Positions 11,093-23,460 of a DNA stretch of 64,000 nucleotides are shown one piece after another (position 1 is the stretch's first letter; every line of letters starts with the position of its first letter). The translations under genes and the position numbers were made by a program. Origin of the DNA: Cryptomeria japonica (Eukaryota; Streptophyta; Pinopsida; Cupressales; Cupressaceae); the NCBI RefSeq assembly GCF_030272615.1, contig NC_081408.1, positions 611,885,673 through 611,949,672 on the forward strand. Reading direction: 5' to 3'. The notes under the pieces are model-generated. The model was not told where the DNA came from. It saw nothing but the letters and a program-made list of their open reading frames with translations, and did no database searches.

Positions 11093-12503
11093 TGATGAAT
11101 ACTGATAAACAACAAATACCCTACACGGTACTAAGTGGGGGGGTGAATCAGGACATACAAAAACTTCTCAACAACTTATCAAGTTAAAATAATGCTAATC
11201 AGTTGTCTTCATCACTAAACTTAATCATGGTAATACTGGTTAAACACAACAAGACTTCGAATAGCTAAACCAATAAAACTGAATACTTCAAATAATATTC
11301 AACACTTGATAACTACTTTACTAATATACTCATGCATGTGTTGTATCAGTAATACCATAACCATTAGCTTTGCATGCATATTCACCTAAACAAAGACTGC
11401 TCAATCATCACATGAAAAATGCACAGCTCATGACACATAGATTTTTCACGTGGAAACCCAAATGGGAAAAACCATGGTGGGGATGAATACCCACAAAGAT
11501 TTTTTTGAAATCTTTTGAAGCTCACTCTGTTAGGAGCCTAGTCTGGTTAAAGTCTTTACAATAAGGTTTTGTTAGGAACCAGTCTTGTTAAAGATCACCC
11601 GGTTAATGGATGGCTATATACCCTGTTAAAGGTTACCTCGCTAGAGGATTTGAAGAACTGAATGATCTTGAGTCACCTGGCTAGAGAATTTGCAATAAGC
11701 CTGTTAAAGCTACCCAATAAAGGGATTTTCCTACTATTGAAATAGTTAGAAGACAACAGGTAAAGATCTGATCTGATAAAAACACTACATGCTAAGGTAG
11801 ATCCTTTTCTGCTCCTCTACTCTACAATCACACTACATTTTTCCACTCACTGGTCTGGCAAGTATCTCATCACTCAGATAAAAACACAACATTTTCCAAT
11901 GCAAACAATAACAAACATCATTGACCTTATACAATAATTAGGTCGGTAGCATAAACCATAAACCCTAAACATTTTACGTTTACAATTACAAGTGGTCCAA
12001 TCCTGACCATTCAAACACTTTGCATAAAATAAAACAATCTAAAACAGATCACAAGTCATTTTGCATCATCCATTCTTCACCACATATGGAAATGAGTAAC
12101 CCATCACGCTCTCTTCACATACTGCTAAGAAGAATGTTCATTCCCGAGGTAGACATTTAATGCAGTCAATCTTCACATGCAAGATCCTCAAGGAAATCCT
12201 TCACATGCACAAAACTAACATGGCATCTCGATCTCATCCTTATCTATTAGCTAACTCATCACAAAATGTCACCGATTGCATCACACAAGGTAGATTTCCA
12301 AATCGGAAACCCTAGAGCTGAGACTACCAACCGGTAGTCACAATTAGTGAAACCCTAACACCAGTCCACTTCATCCCTTCATACCAATTCTCCTACTTGA
12401 ATATCAATAACAACTTCTTCCAATCTTTATACTAGTTCATCTGCACTTATTGACATCAATGACAACATATATTATCATCATATCAGTTCATCATATGCTA
12501 ATA
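11093..12503 (-). repeat. 3' LTR of copia C
   Basis: Starts TGATGAATAC and ends GCTAATA, where the partner ends in ACA, so the last dinucleotide has decayed. It contains the block CACGTGGAAACCC...GGGAAAAACCATGGTGGG at about 11449-11481 and, from about 11525 to 11735, a run of degenerate units around GTTAAAGG/GTTAGGAG. Confidence 0.88.
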
Positions 12504-12675
12504 GTCTCCCCCTTTGGCATTGATGGCAATACGTAGTGTAGCATTGCAACTATAACATATATCTTCTCCCATATCATATATCATCATCACTTTAGATATC
12601 TTCTCCCCCTTTGACAAGAATGCCAAAGTGGAGGCACAAGCTTCTATTCTCAACTATGCTGCTCCCCCTATGGAG
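12504..12675 (-). promoter_or_regulatory. copia C polypurine tract plus PPT-like tracts
   Basis: The LTR-adjacent tract is CCAAAGGGGGAGAC on the minus strand (12504-12517). Similar CTCCCCCT tracts on the plus strand recur near 12603 and 12662, the first again followed by a TTTGACA-type sequence. Confidence 0.7.
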
Positions 12676-12722
12676 TAGCATCCTTCAACACATCAATCTT
12701 GAAAAATTTGACATTGTAGTAC

Positions 12723-14270
12723 CTAACTGATGTGGAGCACAAATTTTAAATTTACTTCATGAATGGACAGAACCCCTAATTCACCTCTCAAATAGGTAAA
12801 TGTAGTTTTTGGTAAGGGCTTAGTGAATATGTCTGCTAGTTTCTCCTTGCTGGAAACATGTTGTAATACAACCTCTTTGTTTTGAACCTTCTCTCTCAAG
12901 AAGTGATACTTGAGCTCAATGTTCTTAGTTCTAGCATGCAATATAGGATTCTTGGAAATATTTATTGCATTTGTGTTGTCACAAAATATACTCACCAGTT
13001 CAGATATAGGTACTTTGAAACCATACAATACATATTTCATCCAGATTGCTTGAGTGCAAGTCATAAATATTGCCACATACTCCACTTCAACTATAGACTG
13101 GGAAACGTAACTTTGCTTCTTACTCATCCATGAGGATAGTTTTCCACCAAGAAAGAACGCTCCACCGGTTGTGCTCTTTTGATCGTCCACATTACCTGCC
13201 CAATCTGCATCGGTAAATATTTTGAGATAAAAATTACCATTGTATGGATACCACAATTCATAATCAACTATCCCTTTCAAGTATCTAAGAATCCTCTTGA
13301 CTACTAGCAAGTGGGATTCTCTTGGACTTTTCTGAAAATAGGCCACAATGCCCACTGCATGAGCAATATTTGGTGTATTGTGTACCACATAGTGCAGCTT
13401 ACCGATCATTGACTGGAACTCCTTCTCATTCACCATTGTTGAATCATCTTTCTTAGTCAATTTGTAGCGGGTCACCATCGGTGTACCAACCGGTTTACTC
13501 TCCTCCATGCCAAAGGTCTTCAATACCTCTTTGACATACTTGGACTAGGTAATAAAGATACCCTCTTTCATCTGTTGAATCTATAGACCAATGAAGAACT
13601 TTATCTCTCTAATTAGAGATAACTCAAACTCTTTCTTCATTTCATTTGCAAATGCATGGCTCATTTCATCATCTCCTCCAAAGATTAAGTCATCTACAAA
13701 CACTTCATAGATCAGAATCTGATCACCTTTAGATTTTAGGTAGATGCTGTTGTCCTTACTTGTTCTCTGAAATCCTATCTTCACAAGATGAGAGTGTAAC
13801 CATTCATACCATGCCCTTGGTGCTTGTTTCAATCCATATAGGGTCGTGTGTAATCTACACACCATGTTACTATCTTTTGATAAGGAAAACCCATCTGGTT
13901 GCTCAATATAAACTTCCTCTTCTAGGATTCCATTCAAGAATGCAAACTTCACATCCATCTAGTATACCTTAAATCCCTTAAATGTTGTAAATACAAGTAG
14001 CATTCGAACACCTTTTATTCTAGCCACTGGGGAAAAGGTTTCTCCATAGTCTTCTCTCTCTTCCTGAGCATATCCCTTGCATACAACTCTTGCCTTGTTC
14101 CTTACAACTGTGCCTTATTCATTTCGCTTATTCTTGAAGACCGATTTGGTACCTATGATATTCTTGTGTTCCGGTCTAGGTAGCAAAGACCTTGTTGCAT
14201 TCTTTTCTATCTGGTTCGGCTCCTCTTCCATTGCCTTAATCTAGTCTTCATCTATAAGTGCCTCTCTAGT
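12723..14270 (-). pseudogene. copia C reverse transcriptase-RNase H
   Basis: 13581-13958 carries the RT core (FAFLNGILEEEVYIEQPDG, YGLKQAPRAWYEWL and EVFVDDLIFGGDDE with FVDD). 12723-13523 continues with TPMVTRYKLTKKDD, RSMIGKLHYVV-like sequence, FTDADWAGNVDDQKSTTGGA (RNase H) and the tail FCDNTNAINISKN...KLADIFTKPLPKTTF. Both stretches lie in one frame. They are separated by TAG codons at 13581-13583 and 13545-13547, and a third TAG sits at 13959-13961, all where relatives have Gln (GLQIQQ, TQSKY, YQMDV). 13959-14270 is the N-terminal RT and linker, readable but broken. Confidence 0.9.
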
Positions 14271-15499
14271 GGTCTTAGGCTCAAATTCAAAAATTGTGCA
14301 AGAGTTTTCCTTCACCTTTCTTCGTGTGAGTGTCCCTACATCTTTATCTCCTATGATCTACTTTGGATCACAATGTAGTTTCACATATCTAGGAATGACT
14401 CTAGCTAGTTTTGCTTGCTTTTCCTCTTCTTCTTCTTCTCCATCTTCTTCTTCACCTACTTTAGCTTCTACCAGCATAGGAACATTGAGGTCTTTTCTTG
14501 TTTCTTTCTGAACCGGTTCCCAGAAGATTACACCTGGTTCATCTTCCATTTGCTCATTGTTGGTTTCCTCAGGTTTCTCAAGGGATTCATCAACCCTGAC
14601 ATTGATACTCTCAACAATTTTCTGAGTCCTATTGTTGTAGCACTTGAGAGCTTTTCTTTTAATGGAATATCCTAGAAATATTCCTTCATCACATTTAGCA
14701 TCAAGCTTGCTCAGATGCTCACCTCCCTTGATATAACACTTATTGCCAAATACTTTAAAATAACTCACATTGGGAGTCTTCCCAGTCTATTACTCATAAG
14801 GGGTTTTATCTTTACCTTTCTTGATGAGTACCCAGTTCATAGTATAGACTACAGTGCTCACTGCTTCTCTCCAAAAAGTTTGAGCAACCTTTCCTTGGAT
14901 CAACATTGTTCTGGCCACTTCAACTACAATCCTATTATTCCTTTCTACTATGCCATTTTTTTGTGGTGTCCTTGGGGCAGATAGCTACCTCTTGATACTG
15001 TTCTCTTCACACTACTTGTTGGATTCATCAGAAGTGAATTCACCTCCTTGATTAGTTCTTAGGCATTTATCCTTTGACCTCTTTCCTTTTCTACCAATGC
15101 TCTAAAGGCATTGAACTTTCCAAATGCCTCAGACTTGTCTTTCAAGAATGTAACCCACATCATTCTTGAGCAGTCATCAATAAGAATCATGAAATACCTA
15201 TCTCCCTGAATACTTATAGTTTTCATTGGACCACATAGATCAGTGTGCACAAGATCAAATAAGTTCTCCACTGAAAAAGGCTTACCTTTTAAAGTTGAGG
15301 AAGACATCTTCCCAAGTTGGCATTCTCTACACAAAGAATTCTTTGGTTTTTTCAACAAAGGCAATGCTCTTATTGTCTTGATCTTACTGGCTTTTACAAT
15401 ATTGTCAAAGTTTATATGACAAAGTCTCCTATCGCATATCCAATTGTCATCAAACTTTTCCATCAGGCACTGACTAATCTTGGCATTCAACTGAAACAA
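14271..15499 (-). pseudogene. copia C integrase, degraded
   Basis: 15059-15499 shows the zinc-binding region (WICDRRLCHINFDN, LCRECQLGKMSSS), then LVHTDLCGPM with the first Asp and MILIDDCSRMMWVTFLKDK. The second Asp region and the PQKNGIVERNNR Glu region follow around 14930-15060, with a TAG at 14985-14987 where relatives have Gln. 14358-14768 is the C-terminal part: YFKVFGNKCYIKGGEHLSK, IFLGYSIKRKALKCYN, then a Glu/Lys-rich linker to RT. At least one frame change occurs between the pieces. Confidence 0.87.
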
Positions 15500-16849
15500 G
15501 TTACCTCTAGGCTGCTTATCTATGGGAATAAAATCACCACTCTTTCCAATTATACTGCAGACTCCACCTTTGAACTCTAGAATGAGTCCTTTGTAATTTA
15601 GCTAAGCAACACTCAAAAGGTTATGCTTAAGACCTTCTACCCAGTAGACATCATCCACACTTCTATTTCCATTCAGCGAGATGGATCCTTTATCTTTCAC
15701 CAAGCATGGTGCATCGTTGCCAAATGAGACAACAACTCCATCATATTCTTCTAGAGACAGAAACTTTCTCCAGTCACCAATCATGTGGTGAGAACACCCA
15801 CTATCAATAATCCACTCATTAGAGTTGTCAATGCGAGACACAAGGCCTTTCTTGTCAGACACTTCTTCCTTTACAGCTACAAACACTATGTCCTCATTCT
15901 CTTCATCCTTAGATTCTTCATCAGTAACACCATCATCCACTGCAACAAGACAATTTCTCCAACCTCCTCCTTTATACTTTCTAAACCTCTCTGGTTTATC
16001 CTTATTGTCATTGTTAGCGTAGTTAAGAGCTATATGTCCTATCTTATTGTAGGAAAAACATTTTAAAGGAAGCTTACCTCTATATTTTCTAGTGCCTTTT
16101 GGAAGTCTCTTGGCAAGAAGAGCTTCAAACTCAATCAGAATCTCTTCATCATCCATATCTCTACATTGCCTGGATTCATAACTAGTACTTACTTCTTTTC
16201 CTTTTCTAGTTGGTGCAGCAGATGCTCTAAAGGTTGACACGATTTTTTGAACACTGCCATCATAGCTATTCAACTCATATGCAGCCAACTTTGCAATGGT
16301 AGAGTCTAAGGATACCTTGTTTTTGTCGATAGACCTTAGCTCCTGAATAGCAGCAACTCTAATTGCATAGACTAGTAACAATGATCTCAAAACATTACTG
16401 ACAATGGTGGCATCATCAATTGTTCCACTAGTGTTCTTGATATCTCCAACCACAGTCCTGATCCTTATACCATATTGTTGAATGGTCTCTCCTTCAACCA
16501 TCCTCGTGTCTTCAAATTTTCCTCTAAGGCTCTCTTCCTTAGCTTTCTTGACATGCTCATCACCACCATAAATGGTTTCCAGAGTGTGCCAAACATCCTT
16601 AGGAGTGTCCTTATCTTGTACATCAATTAACTCAATATCAGACAGGCTGCTAATAAGGGCTTCCATGACTTGCCCATTTTCTTGAATCTCTCTTTTCTAA
16701 TCATTGGTTAGAGTGCTAGTGGGGATAACATAGACATTCTCAACATAGCTCTAGTGTTGAGCACCCAAACTCTTGATATAAATCTTCATTCTGTCCTTTC
16801 ATATTTTGAAGTTATCTCTATTGAACTTAGGACCTTCCCTCTTCATCAT
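15500..16849 (-). pseudogene. copia C Gag-protease
   Basis: Starts at the ATG at 16847-16849 (MMKREGPKF, as in element D). The long frame 15602-16666 runs through Gag (DVWHTLETIYGGDEHVKKAK, EGETIQQYGIRIRTVVGDIK), a knuckle KCFSYNKIGHIALNY in which the second and last Cys are lost, and the protease with WIIDSGCSHHMIGDW and VDDVYWVEGLKHNLLSV. A TAG at 15602-15604 replaces the conserved Gln of SVSQLN and separates protease from integrase. An upstream TAG lies just before EIQENGQVMEAL. Confidence 0.9.
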
Positions 16850-16906
16850 TAAAGCATGATCTTTTGTCTCAAGTTGTTAATCTTATATCATCGAGGACCT
16901 AAAGTA

Positions 16907-16918
16907 GCTCTGATACCA
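16907..16918 (-). promoter_or_regulatory. copia C primer binding site, Met-tRNA
   Basis: TGGTATCAGAGC on the minus strand, 2 nt from the LTR border at 16921. Confidence 0.93.
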
Positions 16919-16920
16919 AT

Positions 16921-18358
16921 TGATGAATAATGATGAACAACAAATACCCTAATCAGTACTGAGAGGGGGCAGTGAATTAGTACATACAAAAACTTCTCAA
17001 CAACTTATCAAGTTAAAACAATGCTAACCGGTTGTCTTCATCACTGAACTTTACCATGGCAATACCAGTTAAACATAGTAAGACTTCAGACAGCTAAACC
17101 ATTAAAACTAAATACTTCAAATAACACTCAACACTTGATAACTACTTCATTAATATACTCATGCATGTGTTGTACCAGTAATACCATAACCATTAGCTTT
17201 GCATGCATATTCACCTAAACAAATACTTCTCAATTAGCACATGAAAAATGCAGAACTCATGACATAGATTTTTCATGTGGAAACCCAAATGAGAAAAACC
17301 ACGGTGGGGATGAATACCCACAAGCTTGTTTTTGAACTCCTTTGAAGCTCACTCTTTTAGGAGCCTAGTTAGATTAAATACTTTACAATAAGCTTCTGTT
17401 AGGAACTGATCTTGTTAAAGATCACCCGGTTAAGGGATGGCTATATACCCTGTTAAAGGTTGAAACCCTATTAAAGGTTACCTCACTACAGGATTTGAAG
17501 AACTCAATGATCTTGAGTCACGTGGTTAGAGGATTTGCAATGAGACTATTAAAGCTACCCGGTAAAGGTATTTTCTTACTATTGAAATGGTTAGAAGACA
17601 ATAGGTAAAGCTCTGATCTAATAACAACACTACATGCTAAGGCAGATCCTTTTCAGCTCCTCTACTCTACAATCACACTCTATAGTTTTCCACTCACTGG
17701 TCTGGCAAGTATCTCATCACTCAAATACAAACACAAAATTTTCCAACACAAACAATAACAAACATCATTGACCTTATAGACAACAATTAGGTCAGTAGCA
17801 TAAACCCTAAACCCTAAACCCTTAACATTTTAGGTTTATAATTACAAGTGGTCCAATCCTGACCATTCAAACACTTTGCATAAAATAAAACAATCTCAAA
17901 CATATCACTAGTCATTATGCATCATGCATTATTCACTGCATATGGAAATCAGTAACCCATCATGCTCTCTTCACATACCGCTAAGAAGAATGTTCATTCC
18001 TAAGGTAGACATTTAATGCAATCTATCTTCACATGCAATATCCTCAAGGAAATCCTTCACGTGGACAAAAATGACATGGAATCTCAATCTCATCCTTATC
18101 TATTAGCTAACTCATCACAAAATGTCACCAGTTGCATTGCACAAGCTAGATTGCCAAACAGAAACCCTAGAGGTGAGACTACAATCCGATAGTCACACTT
18201 AGTGAAACCCTAACACTAGTCTGGTTCATCCCTTCATACCGGCTCTCCTACTTGAATATCAATAACAACTTCTTCTAATATTCATACCAGTTCACTTGCA
18301 CTTATTGACATCAATGACAACATACATTATCACCATACCGGTTTATGTTATGCCAACA
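16921..18358 (-). repeat. 5' LTR of copia C
   Basis: 1438-bp partner of 11093-12503, ending GCCAACA. It contains a hairpin at 16956-16983, GTACTGA paired with TTAGTAC (one G-T pair) around a GAGGGGGCAGTGAA loop, the same position and loop type as in the other copia elements here. Confidence 0.92.
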
Positions 18359-18826
18359 GGATCTTAGTACCTTACTGATTATTGTGGCATCTTCCACTTT
18401 CCCTCCTGCACTCTTTATCTCACCAACTATCTCTTTAATCCTTTTACCATACTATTGGATATTCTCTCCTTCGAACATTCTCATGTTGTCAAACTTTCCT
18501 CTTAAACTCTCTTCTTTAGCAATCTTGACATGCTCATCACCACTATATATATCTTCTAGTTTCTTTCATACTTCATATGTAGTTTCATGACTATGAACAT
18601 CTACATATTCAGCATCAGACATGGAACTCATAATAGCTTTTAATGCCTAGTGATTTTCTTTATGTACTTTCTTCTGATCATCAATCAGGGGTCCAGTAGG
18701 TGTAGTATACTTATTTTCTATATGCTCCCAATACTAACTACCAAGACTCTTAATGTAAATCTTCATTTTGTCACTCCATATTCTATAGTTATCTTTGTTT
18801 AACTTTGGACCTTCCTTGTTCATCAT
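18359..18826 (-). pseudogene. copia B Gag N-terminal part
   Basis: Starts at the ATG at 18824-18826 (MMNKEGPKLNKDNYRIW). Readable motifs: KMKIYIKSLGS, MSSMSDAEYVDVHS, YSGDEHVKIAKEESLRGKFD, MRMFEGENIQ and EIVGEIKSAGGKVEDATIISKVLRS. It ends at the element C insertion and continues at 11092. Several in-frame stops are present, some at Gln positions. Confidence 0.85.
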
Positions 18827-18883
18827 GATCTATAAGACCTTCTCCTCAAGTTGTTAGGCTTTTAGATTAAGAGGACCCGAGAT

Positions 18884-18895
18884 GCTCTGATACCA
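18884..18895 (-). promoter_or_regulatory. copia B primer binding site, Met-tRNA
   Basis: TGGTATCAGAGC on the minus strand, 2 nt from the LTR that starts at 18898. Confidence 0.93.
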
Positions 18896-18897
18896 AT

Positions 18898-20291
18898 TGA
18901 TGGATTGATGAAAGAATAAGTATTAGGTAGAATACTGAGAGGGGAGGGTGAATCAGTATAATAAAAAACTGATACAAAGTTCCCAAACTCAAACATAGTC
19001 AAACAAGCTAAACATATCTTAGTCAGGATCAATATTCATAAGAATACTTGACATCAACTGGTTTAACTATTATGACAACTTTAACAGTAAACAACTTAAG
19101 TCTTGTGAATATCAACAATGCTTAATAATAACTCAACATATTCATCTTTCAATGCTTCTACTTAACATGCCTTATTAGAGATTAACCAAATCAACAAATA
19201 AATTCACAAGCACCAAAGCATTCACCACTTGACACAAATGTTTATACCTGGAAAACCCAAATAGGTAAAAACCAGGGTGAGATGGGACTCACAAGGATAG
19301 CTATCTAAACTCTTTTGAAATTTTCCCTATTAGGAGCCAAAGCCTGTTAGTGCTTTACAATAAGTCCTATTAAGAACTAATTTTGGTTAGGAATCACCTA
19401 GTTAAGGGATTTACAAATATGCCTTGTTAGAAGTACAATGCCCTGTTAGGAGTAACCTCGCTGGAGGATTTAAGAATCCAAGCTAATGGACCACCTTGTT
19501 AGAGGAATTAATGAGTAACCAAGCTTGTTAGGGCTTAGCTGGTTAAGGGATTTTACTTCTATTGTAATTGTTAGAAAACAACCATTTTTCTTGATCTGTC
19601 CAAGTAGCATTGCTTTTGCTTGATCAGGTCCTTCTATAAGCTTTAGTCCCCCTTCACTGAAAAGTGCAGATGCATTCACCAGTTTTTCAACTACACACTC
19701 AACAGGTTTTCTACCAACCTTGCCAACAACCTTACCAAACAACTTCATCGACCTTAAATAGAAATCAATTGGGTCAGTAACACAAGAAAAACCTAATTCT
19801 CATCATCAAGGTTACAAACAAGTCAGTTCAATCTTGACTGTTAGAAATCGTGACAATCTCTTCACATTCTTCAAGACAATTTCAACTGCTCTATGATCAC
19901 CACTCCATCGAACTTTGTAACTCATCACACATTGTGTATTAGATGCAATCCAATTTTCTCCTTCCCTAGACAAGATCAAACACACCAAAACAATTTGAAT
20001 ATATCCTCAATCAAATGATCACATGTATCTCCATCAATACTAGTTATCAGATAATAAACCATCAAACTTGGTCGGTTAAGGTTTAGCAACTGATAGGGTT
20101 TACCGGTTACATTACATAGAAATCTTCAACCCTTTACACTGGGTCACCGGTTCTTCTCACAAACATAACATACCAGTTACTAGCCAATATAAAAAACAAC
20201 AATATCAGCAATAACATGACTACCATTTACTAGTTCAATAGACATCAATGACAACATATCATTAATGCAATATCTATGCAAAATGCCAACA
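18898..20291 (-). repeat. 5' LTR of copia B
   Basis: About 1394 bp, TGATGGATTGATG to GCCAACA. The hairpin at 18932-18959 is ATACTGA paired perfectly with TCAGTAT around GAGGGGAGGGTGAA. A run of GTTAGG/GTTAAGGG units lies at about 19325-19570. The partner LTR is not in the window. The 92-codon minus-strand frame at 19470-19748 inside it resembles nothing I know, and I do not call it a gene. Confidence 0.85.
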
Positions 20292-20310
20292 AAATCAAAA
20301 TGCCAACTAA

Positions 20311-21705
20311 TGAATATTGATGAACTACTAAGGTGCTAACCAGTACTAAGAGGGGAGGGGGGTGAATTTGTACATAAAAAAAAACTGCTTCAACACTTTG
20401 TCATATCAAAACACAACTGACTGGTTGTCTTCACCACTAAACTTAACCATAGTTATATCGGTTAAACAACCATACTTCAGATAACATTCAATAGATCTCA
20501 AACCTTGATAACTACTTCACTGATATAATCATGCATGAGTTGTACCAATAATACCAAAACCATTTAACAATACATGCATATCTAACTTAATCAAAACCAC
20601 ACAATCATCACATGAAAATATCACAACCCATAGCACACAAATTTTTCATGTAGAAACCCAAATGGGAAAAACCATGGTGGGAATGAATACCCACAAGCTT
20701 GTTGTGAACTCTTTTGAAGTCTGCTATGTTAGAAGCCTAGTCCGGTTAAAGACTTTACAATAAAGGTCCTGTTAGGAATCATTCCTGTTAGGGATCACCC
20801 AGTTAAGGGATGGCTATATACCCTACGAAAGGTTGAAACCTTGTTAGGAGTTACCTCGCTAGAGGATCTAAATAACTCAATAACCTTGAACCACCTAGTT
20901 AGAGGATTTACAACAAAGCCTATTAAAGCTACCCGGTCAAGGGATTTACCTTCTGTTGAAATGGTTAGAAGACAATAGGTAAAACACCAATCTCATAACA
21001 ACACTTCTTGCTAAGGTAGATCATTTTCAGTTCCTCTTTTCTGCAATAACACTTTGCAGATTCCTCACTCTGGTTCAGTAAGTATTAAATCTCCAACAAG
21101 CGGACACATATACAACTTTTCCCAACCAGTGCTATAACAAAACTCATCGAGCTTATAGACAAAAACTAGGTCGGTAGCATAAATTCTAAACCCTAAATAT
21201 TTCAAGTTTACACTTACAAGCGGTCAAATCTTGACCGTCCAAACACATTACATAGAATGAAATGATCTAAAAAAAATCTGAAGATATTTTGCATCATCCA
21301 AACTTCACCACATTTGAAAATCAATAACCCATCATGCACTCTTCACACACTGCTAAGAAAAATTCTCTTTCCTGAGGTAGGCATTCAATGCATTCAATCT
21401 TCACATGTAAGAACCACAAACAAATCATTTATGTGCACATAGGTGATGTGGTATCTTGATCCTTATCCTTATTCTTTAACTAACTAGTCACAAAACATCA
21501 TCGATTGCACCACACAAGCCAAACCGGTAACTGTAGAGATGAACTGAGACTACCAATCGGTAATCACATTTAGTGAACCCCGACACTGATCCACTCCATG
21601 CCGGTTGACCATAACTGCTTCTGATCTTCATACTAGTTCACCTGCTTGAGCACTTATTGACATAAATGGCAACATGCATTATCACCGCTTCATCATATGC
21701 TAACA
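20311..21705 (-). repeat. 3' LTR of copia D
   Basis: 1395 bp, TGAATATTGATGAAC to GCTAACA. It shares with element C the block of a CATGTAGAAACCC-like run then GGGAAAAACCATGGTGGG (about 20646-20682) and the GTTAGG/GTTAAGGG units at about 20728-20945. Confidence 0.9.
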
Positions 21706-21815
21706 ATCTCCCCCTTCGGCATTGATGGAAATACTCAGTGTATCATTACCGAGTATCTGCACCATTCTCAGTGTATCATTGTTTAGTATCTGCTCCACTA
21801 TGTTGCTCCCCCTAT
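21706..21815 (-). promoter_or_regulatory. copia D polypurine tract plus one PPT-like tract
   Basis: LTR-adjacent tract GCCGAAGGGGGAGAT on the minus strand (21706-21720). A second CTCCCCCT run on the plus strand lies near 21805. Confidence 0.7.
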
Positions 21816-21879
21816 GGAGTAGAATCCTTCAACACATCAATCCTATAAGATTTGACATGGTAGTACTTGACTGATGTAG

Positions 21880-23460
21880 CACACATCTTTAATTTACTTC
21901 ATGAAGGGGTAGAACACCTAATGCACCTCTCAAATAGGTAAATGTAGTCTTCGGTAAGGGCTTAGTGAATATGTCTACTAGCTGCTCCTTCCTAGAAACA
22001 TGTTATAACTCAACCTCTTTATCCTGAACCTTTTCTCTCAAGAAATGCTACTTAAGCTCAATATGCTTGGTCCTAGCATACAATAGCAGATTTTTGGAAA
22101 TATTTATTGCACTAGTATTATCACAAAATATACTCACTAGTTCAGATATAATCACCTTGAAGCCACTCAGTACATGCTTCATCCAGATTGCCTGAGTGCA
22201 TTTCATAAATGCTGCCACATACTCTGCTTCAACTCTAGACTAGGAAATACAACTTTGCTTCTTGCTCGTCCACGCAACTAGTCTTCCACCAAGGAATAAC
22301 GCTCCACAGGTTGTGCTCTTTCGGTCATCCACATTACCTTCCCAATTTGCATTGGTAAACACTTTGAGATCAAGTCGCCATTATATGGATACCACAATCC
22401 ATAATCAACTATCCCTTTAAGGTATCTAAGAATCCTCTTTACCACAACCAAGTGGGATTCTCTTGGACTCTTCTAAAAAAGGGCCACTATGCCCACTGCA
22501 TGAGCAATATCTGGTCTATTGTGCACCACATAGGGCAACTTATCGATCATTGACTGGTACTCCTTATCATGCACCAATGTTGTATCATCCTCTTTTGTTA
22601 GTTTGTAGCCGGTCACCATCGGTGTTCGAACCGCTTTGCTCTCTTCCATGCCAAAGGTCTTCAATACCTCTTTGATATACTTGGATTGGGTAATGAAGAT
22701 ACCCTCTTTCATCTGCTAAATCTGTAGACCAATGAAAAACTTTATCTCTCCAATCAAAGATATCTCAAACTCCTTTTTCATCTCATCTACAAATGCATGA
22801 CTCATCATTATCTCCATCGAAGATTATATCATCTACAAATACTTCATATATCAGAATCTGACCACCTTCAAATTTGAGGTAGATGTTGTTGTCCTCACTT
22901 GATCTTAGAAATCCTATCTTCACAAGATGAGAGTGTAACTATTCGTACCATGCCCTTGGTACCTGATTCAACCCATAAAAGGCCTTGTGTAATCTGCACA
23001 CCATGTCACTATCTTCTGACAAAGAAAACTGATCTGGTTGCTCAATGTACACTTCTTCCTCTAGGATTCCATTCAAGAAGGTAGACTTCCCATCCATCTG
23101 GTATACCTTAAATCCATTGAATGCTGCAAATGCAATTAGTATTCAGACACCTTCTAGTCTAGCCACTAGGGAAAAGGTTTCTCCATACTCTTCTCCTTCT
23201 TCTTGAGCATATCCCTTGCATACAAGTCTTGCCTTGTTCCTTACCACTTTGCCTTCTTCATTTAGCTTATTCTTGAAGACCCATTTGGTACCTATGATAT
23301 TCTTTTGTTCTGATCTCGGTACTAAGGACCATACTACATTCTTCTCTATCTAGTCCAACTCCTCTTTCATTGCCTTTATCTAGTCTTCATTGTTAAGTGC
23401 CTCTCTAGCGATCTAAGGCTCAAATTCTGAAATCGTGCAAGAGTTTTCTTTCACCTTTTT
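21880..23460 (-). pseudogene. copia D reverse transcriptase-RNase H
   Basis: The sequence parallels element C throughout. 22473-22712 encodes IFITQSKYIKEVLKTFGM, TPMVTGYKLTKEDD and LPYVVHNRPDIAHAVGIV. To the right (22716-23140) EVFVDDIIF and the YGL-type core are readable but broken. To the left, 21880-22472 holds the RNase H with several stops. A TAG at 22716-22718 replaces a conserved Gln (QIQQM). 23141-23460 holds the RT N-terminus and linker. This copy is more decayed in pol than in gag. Confidence 0.85.

Larger units (their letters stand above)
11093..18358 (-). mobile_element. Ty1/copia element C, complete structure
   Basis: A 7.3-kb element with LTRs of 1411 and 1438 bp, Met-tRNA primer site, purine tract and the full copia gene set in broken frames. 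It is inserted in the gag gene of element B. Flanks are ggttc (11088-11092) and ggatc (18359-18363), a target duplication with one change; removing the element rejoins the Gag motif IISKVLRSC with the rest of B. It is closely related to element D in both LTR and coding sequence. Confidence 0.92.
1494..20291 (-). mobile_element. Ty1/copia element B, interrupted by A and C
   Basis: Host element of the left block, now in three pieces: 1494-2348 (RT), 9043-11092 (integrase, protease, end of gag) and 18359-20291 (start of gag, primer site, 5' LTR). Copia A sits between pieces one and two, copia C between two and three. Removing each insertion with its duplicated 5 bp rejoins the frames of integrase/RT and of gag. 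The 3' part and 3' LTR are lost to the window edge because gypsy element I cut the RT gene. A 5' LTR ending GCCAACA is followed by aaatc, its likely target duplication. Confidence 0.85.

Noticed and set aside
14415-14675. Phe/Ser-rich plus-strand frame opposite copia C integrase
   Set aside because: Shadow of a Glu/Lys-rich integrase linker on the other strand.
19470-19748. 92-codon frame inside the LTR of B
   Set aside because: Lies wholly in an LTR, and no sibling LTR keeps it open; no domain.
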